DNA of 64,000 nucleotides from Clostridium sp. Marseille-Q2269. Lineage in GTDB: Bacteria > Bacillota > Clostridia > Clostridiales > Clostridiaceae. Under the pieces are notes generated by a model, which ran no database searches, was not told where the DNA came from, and saw only the letters and a program-made list of their open reading frames with translations. The position numbers and the translations under genes are program-made. This document shows positions 57,687 to 64,000 of this stretch, one piece after another (the first letter of the stretch is position 1; every line of letters starts with the position of its first letter). The stretch spans positions 372,001-436,000 of the forward strand of contig NZ_CALSFS010000002.1 of NCBI RefSeq assembly GCF_943736985.1, given 5' to 3'.

Positions 57687-58580
57687 ATGAGAAATTGTAG
57701 AAATAATATTTATGGTCAAAAAAAACATCATGATTTAAGAAACACCGTTACAATATGTTTATTACTTCTTTCAGTAATAAGCACTTTTATAACTGGTGGA
57801 AGATTTTTAAAAGTAAAAGTTCAAAATAGTATGCTAGCAAAAAAAATTAATTCTATGTCTTCTGAGAATAAGAATATAAAAGATGGAAATATCAAACTTA
57901 TGTCTGATATAGATAAAGAAAATGAAGCATACAAAGAAAAGATGAAAAATGTAAAGATAGCATATTTAACATTTGATGATGGTCCATCTAGACACACTGA
58001 AGATATTTTAAAAATATTAAGAGAAAATGACGTTAAGGCTACGTTCTTTGTTAATGGACATCCTGGTTTAAAAGAAGCATATAAAGCCATTGTAAAAGAT
58101 GGAAATGTCATAGCCAATCATACTTATAGCCATGACTATAAAAAAGTTTATATGTCTCCTGAAAACTTTGAAAAAGATGTAAAAAAATTAGACAAGTATA
58201 TTGAAGAAGCTATTGGTCAAAAGCCAAACCATATACTTAGATATCCTGGCGGTTCTAATAACACAGTAAGCTATAATTATGGTGGTCGTGGTGTAATGAA
58301 AGAAATAATATCTCACATGAATAAATTAGGATATACGCATTTTGATTGGAATGTAGATTCTACTGATGCTTCAGCTTTCTGCCAAAAAGAAGATAAAATT
58401 ATACATTCTGTTTTAACTGAAAGTAAAGGTCAGCATAAAATTGTAATATTAATGCATGATACTGATCCTAAAGTTACAACTGTACAAGCTTTACCTACAG
58501 TTATAAAAGGATTAAAAGAACAAGGATTTATATTTGATGTAATAACTAAAGATACACCACAGATAAGTTTCACAAAATAA
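57687..58580 (+). CDS. Polysaccharide deacetylase (NodB family)
   Basis: 297 residues. A membrane anchor (about 20-40), a coiled-coil stalk (about 45-90), then the NodB domain with TFDDGPS (catalytic Asp pair), NHTYSHDY (zinc His pair), RYPGG and a late MHDTD motif. It probably removes acetyl groups from peptidoglycan or another cell-surface glycan outside the membrane, conferring lysozyme resistance in related PgdA proteins. RBS GAGGGGTTAGTT. Confidence 0.9.
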   Translation: MRNCRNNIYGQKKHHDLRNTVTICLLLLSVISTFITGGRFLKVKVQNSMLAKKINSMSSENKNIKDGNIKLMSDIDKENEAYKEKMKNVKIAYLTFDDGPSRHTEDILKILRENDVKATFFVNGHPGLKEAYKAIVKDGNVIANHTYSHDYKKVYMSPENFEKDVKKLDKYIEEAIGQKPNHILRYPGGSNNTVSYNYGGRGVMKEIISHMNKLGYTHFDWNVDSTDASAFCQKEDKIIHSVLTESKGQHKIVILMHDTDPKVTTVQALPTVIKGLKEQGFIFDVITKDTPQISFTK

Positions 58581-58606
58581 GGAGAGTGCATAGCACTTTC
58601 CTTATT
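58576..58606. terminator. Bidirectional terminator after the deacetylase
   Basis: A 13-bp stem with one wobble (AATAAGGAGAGTG/CACTTTCCTTATT), five-base loop, TTTTAAT on the plus strand. It lies between convergent genes and overlaps the deacetylase stop. Confidence 0.82.
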
Positions 58607-58631
58607 TTTAATATTTTCATTTGTAAATTTA

Positions 58632-59993
58632 TTATACTGTTACATTTCTTATCCATTTATTTGATCTAAGTCTTCTCAATCCTATTACAAACTTACTCAT
58701 CTCTTCTGCAGTAGATAGAGCTACCACCCAATATACTGGCAATTTAAAAACAAATGCACCTAATAAAGCTAATGGTACCCCTATACACCACATGGTAAAG
58801 GCTTCTATAAATAGAGGGGTTTTAGCATCCCCTCCTCCTCTTAAAATCCCTACTATTAATGTTATATTAAATACTCTAACTATCATTACTAATGCTGTTA
58901 TATATAATATTTTTAAAGAATCTTGTATTACTTCTTGGGATACAGTAAATATAGATAATATAACATTGGCACTAAGGGCTATTATGATACCTAATATAAG
59001 TCCTGCCATTACCCCCAATACTGCAAATCTTTTAGCATATAATTTACCTTTTTTTTCATCAGATGCTCCTATTTCATGGCCTATCATCACTGTAGAAGCA
59101 TTAGCTAACCCAAAGCTTATTACCATAAATAAATTCTGTACTGTAGTACATATTTGAACTGAAGCTATAGCTCTAGTTCCTATTCTTCCATATACTGCTG
59201 AATATACTGTCATACCTAAACCCCAGCAAACTTCATTTAAAACTACTGGTATTATGGTTCTTATACATTTTGTAAAAAACACTTTATCATCACTTATCAT
59301 TTCTCTTGGCTTAACTGCTAAAACTGTTTTTTTATGATAAACATATATTATTGTAGCTGAACTTTCTATAATTCTTGCTATTAGTGTAGCTATTGCAGCT
59401 CCCTTTACGCCCATTGGTTTAAAGCCAAAATTTCCAAATATAAAAGTATAGTTTAAAGCAGTATTCACTAAAAGAGCCATCATACTTATTAACATAGGTA
59501 CTGTTGCCTTTTCTATACATCTTAATCCAATGCCATAATTGAATGTTATAGCTGTAAATATATAACTTATACTAACTATTACTAAATAATCTGCTCCAAG
59601 TTTTACTACATTTGCATCCTTATTATAGAATAATATTATTTTGTGTGGCATACTTAAAGCTATAGCAGTAAAAATTATAGATATTAAGAAACTTATTATT
59701 AACCCTATACCTAATATTTTTTTTATACTCTTTTTATCTCTTTTTCCCCAAAATTGAGATATAAAAATACTGCATCCAGATGTAAAACCTGTAATAAATA
59801 AACTAAACAGTAGAAAATACTGATTTGCAATACCTACAGCAGCGATCTCTGCTTCTCCCACTTTTCCTATCATCATAGTATCTACCATGTTTAAAGAGGA
59901 TGCTATGAAACTTTGTATAACTACTGGTAATGCTATTTTTAAAAGTTTGCTGTAAAATACTTTGTCCCCAAATAAATTTTTACTGTTAACCAT
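58632..59993 (-). CDS. MATE-family efflux transporter
   Basis: 453 residues with 12 membrane segments in two halves. SFIASSLNMVDTMMIGKVGEAEIAAVGIANQ is the MATE N-terminal signature, and the second half repeats it (GTRAIASVQICTTVQNLFM). NorM-like Na+/H+-driven export of drugs or metabolites. No regulator adjoins. Convergent with the deacetylase gene. No striking oddity. Confidence 0.92.
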   Translation of the reverse strand: MVNSKNLFGDKVFYSKLLKIALPVVIQSFIASSLNMVDTMMIGKVGEAEIAAVGIANQYFLLFSLFITGFTSGCSIFISQFWGKRDKKSIKKILGIGLIISFLISIIFTAIALSMPHKIILFYNKDANVVKLGADYLVIVSISYIFTAITFNYGIGLRCIEKATVPMLISMMALLVNTALNYTFIFGNFGFKPMGVKGAAIATLIARIIESSATIIYVYHKKTVLAVKPREMISDDKVFFTKCIRTIIPVVLNEVCWGLGMTVYSAVYGRIGTRAIASVQICTTVQNLFMVISFGLANASTVMIGHEIGASDEKKGKLYAKRFAVLGVMAGLILGIIIALSANVILSIFTVSQEVIQDSLKILYITALVMIVRVFNITLIVGILRGGGDAKTPLFIEAFTMWCIGVPLALLGAFVFKLPVYWVVALSTAEEMSKFVIGLRRLRSNKWIRNVTV

Positions 59994-60062
59994 AAACTAT
60001 ACACTCCCATAAATTATTATATTTTTTGTTTATATATTGCTAAATCATTTAAAACATAATAA

Positions 60063-60091
60063 AACCACCTTGAAGTTTTTTCAAAGTGGTT
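60063..60091 (-). terminator. Terminator downstream of the propeller gene
   Basis: Stem AACCAC-TTGAA with its complement (one mismatch), small loop, TTTTATTATG on the minus strand. The remaining parts of 59994-60305 are AT-rich spacer with nothing recognised. Confidence 0.65.
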
Positions 60092-60305
60092 AACACTCTC
60101 CTATAAAACTATCTATTCTATATCTTTATAAATTATGTTATTTAATATATAAATTTTTTATATTATATTCTATCATATATCTAACATAAAACTATAAAAT
60201 AAATAATATTATATTCTATCATAATCATATATTAAATTTTAAAACTTATGTAAATATAAGTATAATTGTTTTATAAAATTTTAAAATGTATCATGAAAAA
60301 TTATA

Positions 60306-61592
60306 CTACGAAATTTTTTGTTTTTTATAATTACATAAATTAATTCTAAATAATTTCATACTGAGCGCTTCCAAATTAAGTTTATAATAATAAATCCAAT
60401 TTTCTACTATATCCATTCCTACAGCATTATCTTTAGTTACTGTACAAACTTCTCCACCTTCTTTATGAACTTTATATATTCCTTTCTGGTTATTTCCTGA
60501 AAAATATATATTATCAGCGGTACAAATTATGCCTCTTGAGCAATCTTTTTCACATATTTTTTTTCTTCCTAATCCATCTATATTTATTCTATATAAATAG
60601 GTTTGATTATTATCCATATCCTTTGCATAAAAAATATAATTATTATCTATTACAGCATTTACACAACTATCTTTATTTAGTTTTTCTTCATAGTCTCCAT
60701 CCAGTGTTATTCTATATAAATTATTACCTAATTCTTCATTAATATAATATATCCATCCATGCTTAATCTTCATAAAAATTCTGCTAGAGTAATTATTTAT
60801 TTTTTTCACATCTTGTCCATCTAATCTTATTCTATATATAGAGTAATTATCATCTACATTTAAATAGTAAAGAAAAGGACCTTGTATTATAACATTTTTA
60901 CCTTTTATATTAAGACTTGTTTTATTAGATCCATCTTTTTTTATTCTGTATATTTTGTAATTATCTTTACTAAATGATCCTATGTATTCTGAATAAAATA
61001 TATAGTTATCTGAAAAGGCTATAGAGTCCACAGTAGCATCTGTTAAACGTACTCTAGAATTTCCATCTTTTTTTATTCTATATAGATAATTTTCTTCATT
61101 TGTTCCTACATTGTTTATATAGTATATCCATTGATCATTTATCCAAATACTACTTGCAAAATCATCACAAAGCTTTATATCTATGGATCCATCAATGTTA
61201 ACCTTTCTTATTGATCCATGTGGATTACAATCCATATATGTATAAATTTTTTCATTGCTAGTATAATAGATCCAGTTATCTTCTCTCACTACTCTTGTAC
61301 CATTATTTTGTATTATACCCTTGTTTAAACAAAACTTTATATTGTTTAATTGTTTAAAAGCCTTTCCACTTGTAGAATATATAGAATCTTTAAACTCTAA
61401 TATGTACTCATTATTAATACACTTCTCATCTGTTTTTATCCTTATATTAAGTATATTTTTTTGTACTACTTTTATATTAAAATTCACTTTTTTCCCATGT
61501 GTATCTGTTATAACTATATTGTTTGAGTGTATGGATTTATCATCTATTTCCTCATTAAATTTCAAATTCAAATCTACATATTTATCTTCCAT
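60306..61592 (-). CDS. DUF5050-like beta-propeller protein with Ig-like head
   Basis: 428 residues, no signal peptide. Residues about 5-90 resemble a bacterial Ig-like domain of the SbsA/Big_5 kind (LNLKFNEEIDDKSIHSNNIVI; NEYILEFKDSIYSTSGKAF). The rest is made of six to seven repeats with the pattern WIYY...LYRIxxDG (for example NWIYYTSNEKIY; YLYRIKKDGNSRVRLT; YKIYRIKKDGSNKT), typical of DUF5050 propellers. Function unknown. RBS AGGGAG lies about 14 bases before the ATG, which is long. Confidence 0.8.
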   Translation of the reverse strand: MEDKYVDLNLKFNEEIDDKSIHSNNIVITDTHGKKVNFNIKVVQKNILNIRIKTDEKCINNEYILEFKDSIYSTSGKAFKQLNNIKFCLNKGIIQNNGTRVVREDNWIYYTSNEKIYTYMDCNPHGSIRKVNIDGSIDIKLCDDFASSIWINDQWIYYINNVGTNEENYLYRIKKDGNSRVRLTDATVDSIAFSDNYIFYSEYIGSFSKDNYKIYRIKKDGSNKTSLNIKGKNVIIQGPFLYYLNVDDNYSIYRIRLDGQDVKKINNYSSRIFMKIKHGWIYYINEELGNNLYRITLDGDYEEKLNKDSCVNAVIDNNYIFYAKDMDNNQTYLYRINIDGLGRKKICEKDCSRGIICTADNIYFSGNNQKGIYKVHKEGGEVCTVTKDNAVGMDIVENWIYYYKLNLEALSMKLFRINLCNYKKQKIS

Positions 61593-61644
61593 AATTTAAA
61601 ATTACACTCCCTTATATTTATTTCATAATTTAATACATATTATC

Positions 61645-61672
61645 ATTAGTTATTTCAGTTTAAATAACTAAT
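61645..61672. repeat. Hairpin or operator upstream of the propeller gene
   Basis: A perfect 11-bp inverted repeat (ATTAGTTATTT/AAATAACTAAT) with a six-base centre, about 55 bases before the propeller gene start. No U-run follows on either strand, so an operator or leader structure is more likely than a terminator. Confidence 0.45.
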
Positions 61673-61740
61673 GTATATACTATTAATTATACACATTATT
61701 TCTATATTACTCTATTAAAAGAAGTAATTTATTATTTTTA

Positions 61741-61878
61741 AAAAAATAATAAAAAGCAGTGCATGCTCAATATTTATATAGAAATGATTTTGATAACTAT
61801 TTTTCAACTATACAACATTCTGTCTGGAGGACAGCTATCCTATATAAAATATTAAACTATGCACTGTTTTATGCTTTA
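61741..61878 (-). ncRNA. Candidate structured small RNA, about 135 nt
   Basis: Read on the minus strand: an 8-bp closing stem CAGTGCAT/ATGCACTG, a small internal loop, a 13-bp stem (AATATT-TATATAG with one bulge) and an apical region with two hairpins, CTGTC-CTCCA-GACAG and AATGTTG paired with CAA..CATT, i.e. a plausible three-way junction. The closing stem is followed by CTTTTTATTATTTTTTT. Its own promoter lies at 61885-61912. No ORF with a ribosome binding site is present. I do not recognise it as 6S, SRP, tmRNA or a known riboswitch. It could instead be an elaborate flavodoxin terminator or a leader for the propeller gene. Confidence 0.55.
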
Positions 61879-61884
61879 TGTGTA

Positions 61885-61912
61885 ATTATAAACTATTAAC
61901 TTGTTTTAACAA
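61885..61912 (-). promoter_or_regulatory. Sigma-A promoter of the candidate small RNA
   Basis: On the minus strand TTGTTA (61912-61907), 16 bases, TATAAT (61890-61885). It lies in the short gap between the flavodoxin stop and the structured element, with a start near 61878, immediately before the closing stem. Confidence 0.65.
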
Positions 61913-61928
61913 TATGTTACTTTTTAAA

Positions 61929-62348
61929 CTATATTAATTTTTTTGCAAAATTTTTGCACTCTTCTAAAGTTGAGTCATCTGGTTCTCCTTGATGTATTAA
62001 GCTTTCAACCTTTATTTCTGCATCATAACTCTCCATTCTTTCTTCCCAATCTCTCATCCACTGGCCATCTCCCCAGCCATAGGATCCAAATAATCCTACC
62101 TTTTTACCTTTAACTATATTTCTTATGGAATCTACAAAAGGTTCCATCTCTCCTTCTTCTAATACCTCATCTCCCATAGATGGACAACCTAATATTAATA
62201 CTTCTGCTTCCTCTACATCTTTTGTAGTAGCATCAGATACAGATAATAGTTTTACTTCTGCTTCAGATTCTAATCCACCTTTAATAGCTTCAGCCATTCT
62301 TTCTGTATTTCCTGTACCGCTCCAATAAATTATATTTACCTTTGCCAT
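61929..62348 (-). CDS. Flavodoxin
   Basis: 139 residues; small FMN electron carrier. The phosphate-binding loop is YWSGTGNTERMAEAI (residues 8-22), and the second FMN loop GCPSMGDEVLEEGEMEPF; GLFGSYGWGDGQWMRDWEERM completes the fold. It may accept electrons from the pyruvate oxidoreductase encoded at 32009-35587. The start is set at ATG 62348, preceded by GAGGGAGTGATATA; the longest ORF adds 12 residues before the normal flavodoxin start. Confidence 0.95.
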   Translation of the reverse strand: MAKVNIIYWSGTGNTERMAEAIKGGLESEAEVKLLSVSDATTKDVEEAEVLILGCPSMGDEVLEEGEMEPFVDSIRNIVKGKKVGLFGSYGWGDGQWMRDWEERMESYDAEIKVESLIHQGEPDDSTLEECKNFAKKLI

Positions 62349-62582
62349 TATATCACTCCCTCGTTCATCGAAAAAGATTTTCATTTACAATTAATATTAT
62401 ATATCATTTTCTTTTTTTGTCAATATATATTCTAAAATAAATCCATAGAAATTAGATAAAATTTATAGGTGTATTGTATTATATACACCTATTTTATATA
62501 CTACTTTATATAAGCACCGCAAATATAATCTTAATATCTTACACATTATTCTAAGATCTTGTTCATAATTTAAAATTAATAT
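62349..62582. other. Flavodoxin upstream region
   Basis: AT-rich, no ORF. A hairpin at 62465-62492 (ATAGGTGTAT/ATACACCTAT) lies about 120 bases before the flavodoxin start. It lacks a U-run on the minus strand, but TTTATATA follows on the plus strand. Confidence 0.4.
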
Positions 62583-62634
62583 AAAAAACACTATTAAATT
62601 TTATTGAAACCCAATAATATTGGTAGTGTTTTTT
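62583..62634. terminator. Terminator of the second MATE gene
   Basis: Arms AAAAAACACTA/TAGTGTTTTTT enclose an inner TTATTG/CAATAA hairpin; T-runs on both strands. It lies about 100 bases past the MATE stop. Confidence 0.78.
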
Positions 62635-62730
62635 TATATTAGTATAACTTTTTATTTTAATTAATTGTTAAATACCATTGTCATTATGCATTTTTTCCTA
62701 GTCTGTCTCTTTTCTTTACTATTATAGCCT

Positions 62731-64000
62731 TTAAACGCCACCTGCTTCTAAGGATCTACCCCTAAATGATTTTGCTTTACTCTCTTTTTCATATTGTTGA
62801 GCTTCTATAGCCTTATCTTTTTCTTTTAAGGCCACTCTTACATATATTATTCCTGTAATAGATGCTATTAAATCTGAAATTGGGTAAGCAATCCAAGCTC
62901 CCATAATATTAAATTTATTAACCAATATAAACAATAAAGGTATAAATATTATCATTTGTCTGTACACAGATAATATAAGAGCTGTTTTGGCTTTACCCAT
63001 AGATTGATAATAATATATTGACACATAATATATTCCTATAGTTGGGAATATAGATATTATTATTCTAAATGCTTTCACCGTTTCACCTAAAAGACTTTTA
63101 TCCTTTAAAAATATTCCTATTATAGGATTTGCAAATACCATCATTGCTGCCCATAATATTAACGTCGCTCCTGTTACAGCTACTATGGTTTTTATAACTA
63201 CTTCTTTTACTCGAATCAAATCTTTTGCTCCATAATTGAAGGCTGCTATAGGTTGCATTGCCGAACTTATACCTATAACTGTTATAAATAAGAACATAGA
63301 TATTTTAGTGGTTACCCCTACTATAATTAATGCCTTATCGCCTCCATAAATAGAAAGTATATTATTCAATATTACAGCCACTACAGCATCAGATATTTCT
63401 ATAATAAAAGTTGCAAATCCTACTGCTAAAATTGGCTTTAATATATCTAGTTTAATTTTAAAACTAAAATTAAAATTTAATCCTACTTTTTTCTTAACCT
63501 TATTAAATGTGTATACAGTATACACTAATGCTACTATTTGTGAAACTACAGTAGCTACAGCTGCTCCTGCTATACCAAAGTTTAAATGCATAACTAGAAA
63601 GTAATCTATTATAATATTTAATATAGCTCCTACTGAAGTAGCTTTTAAAGTTATATTAGTGTATCCTAAAGAAGTCATTATATAACAAATAACTAAAGTT
63701 AAAGATTGAAATAATCCACCAATTACTACTATAGAAATGTATTCCTCTGCATAAGGATAAATGACTTGACTAGCCCCTAATAATCCTGTTATCATTTGCT
63801 TTTTAAAAAGTGACATTAGAAAGGTTAAAATCACCATTATAATTATAGTAATATTTATAGCATTTAATATTACTGATTTTAAACTTTTATAATCTTTCTT
63901 ACCTAAACTTCTAGCTACAGCAGTAGATGCACCTACTGCTATCATCATCCCAAGTGAAGACATAAGTCTTTGTACTGGAAAGGCTATAGTTAATGCCCCT
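62731..64000 (-). CDS. MATE-family transporter, 5' end outside window
   Basis: The frame stays open to the window edge (GALTIAFPVQRLMSSLGMMI at the cut), so the gene is incomplete at its N-terminus; at least 422 residues are visible. SSLGMMIAVGASTAVARSLGKKDYKS is the conserved MATE loop after TM2, and about ten membrane segments follow, with the second half repeating GISSAMQPIAAFNYGAKD. It belongs to a different MATE branch (DinF/VmrA-like) from the gene at 58632-59993. The C-terminal 30 residues are charged. Confidence 0.9.
   Translation of the reverse strand, partial: GALTIAFPVQRLMSSLGMMIAVGASTAVARSLGKKDYKSLKSVILNAINITIIIMVILTFLMSLFKKQMITGLLGASQVIYPYAEEYISIVVIGGLFQSLTLVICYIMTSLGYTNITLKATSVGAILNIIIDYFLVMHLNFGIAGAAVATVVSQIVALVYTVYTFNKVKKKVGLNFNFSFKIKLDILKPILAVGFATFIIEISDAVVAVILNNILSIYGGDKALIIVGVTTKISMFLFITVIGISSAMQPIAAFNYGAKDLIRVKEVVIKTIVAVTGATLILWAAMMVFANPIIGIFLKDKSLLGETVKAFRIIISIFPTIGIYYVSIYYYQSMGKAKTALILSVYRQMIIFIPLLFILVNKFNIMGAWIAYPISDLIASITGIIYVRVALKEKDKAIEAQQYEKESKAKSFRGRSLEAGGV

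Noticed and set aside
61820-61834. On the plus strand the small-RNA region shows CTGTC-TGGAG-GACAG, a GGA-loop hairpin that could suggest a CsrA-sponge RNA.
   Set aside because: The promoter and U-rich end support the minus-strand reading, where the loop is CTCCA; one GGA hairpin is not enough for a sponge.
62349-62440. A/T-rich sequence before flavodoxin resembling a Fur box.
   Set aside because: The best alignment to the 7-1-7 Fur pattern has too many mismatches; iron control of flavodoxin is plausible but not shown.

Overview
This is a strongly AT-rich, densely coding stretch of a Firmicute chromosome. Gene content points to a motile, anaerobic Clostridium (sensu stricto): a FliY/CheC/CheD-type chemotaxis set, a single-chain pyruvate:ferredoxin oxidoreductase, flavodoxin, a GlcT/PtsG pair, clostridial-style GGAGG ribosome binding sites and many TTG starts. 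A flagellin carrying a collagenase-like protease insert fits clostridia of the C. novyi/haemolyticum or C. tetani type, but I cannot fix the species. I saw no tRNA, rRNA, CRISPR array, prophage or intact insertion sequence.

Positions 1-23126 (all minus strand) are a late-flagellar and chemotaxis block with two transcription units and two flagellin genes. Unit A, read from high to low coordinates, is fapA-like, cheW2, cheD, cheB, cheR, cheA, cheC, cheY, cheW1, fliM, fliY, ending in a terminator at 12404-12450. Unit B starts at a sigma-D-type promoter (12113-12139): flgM, flgN, (terminator-like hairpin), flgK, flgL, fliW, csrA, flaG, a 99-residue unknown, fliS, fliD, a FliT-like gene and a strong terminator (3815-3855). 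It is followed by a flagellinolysin-type protease flagellin and an ordinary flagellin. Both flagellin leaders carry a hairpin with GGA in the loop (CAAGGATG) plus a CsrA-like site on the Shine-Dalgarno. This is the layout expected of CsrA-FliW control, and fliW and csrA lie in the same window.

Positions 23374-36000 hold metabolism and transport: glcT, an intergenic terminator and ptsG; a class IV aminotransferase; a HAD phosphatase; a Cys-rich CGCGC-repeat/DUF1292 protein; two very small genes (35 and 32 codons) including a probable NSS-transporter small subunit; the NSS transporter; and nifJ.

Positions 36235-55463 hold murG, a cytosolic PAS histidine kinase, recJ, an endonuclease IV-like protein, a thioredoxin-NHL protein related to NHLRC2, uvsE with an extra C-terminal region, an M16 peptidase flanked by a 20-bp inverted repeat and a pair of NrdR-like boxes, gtrA-like and DJ-1-like genes, glpP, and parE-parC behind a promoter with a LexA-like box.

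Positions 55464-64000 hold a CPA2-type antiporter with a PII-like partner, a TM/coiled-coil protein with a polysaccharide deacetylase, two MATE transporters (the second cut by the window edge), a beta-propeller DUF5050-like protein and a flavodoxin. Between the last two lies a short, highly structured element (61741-61878, minus) with its own sigma-A-like promoter and a U-rich end. It is my best candidate for an undescribed non-coding RNA.
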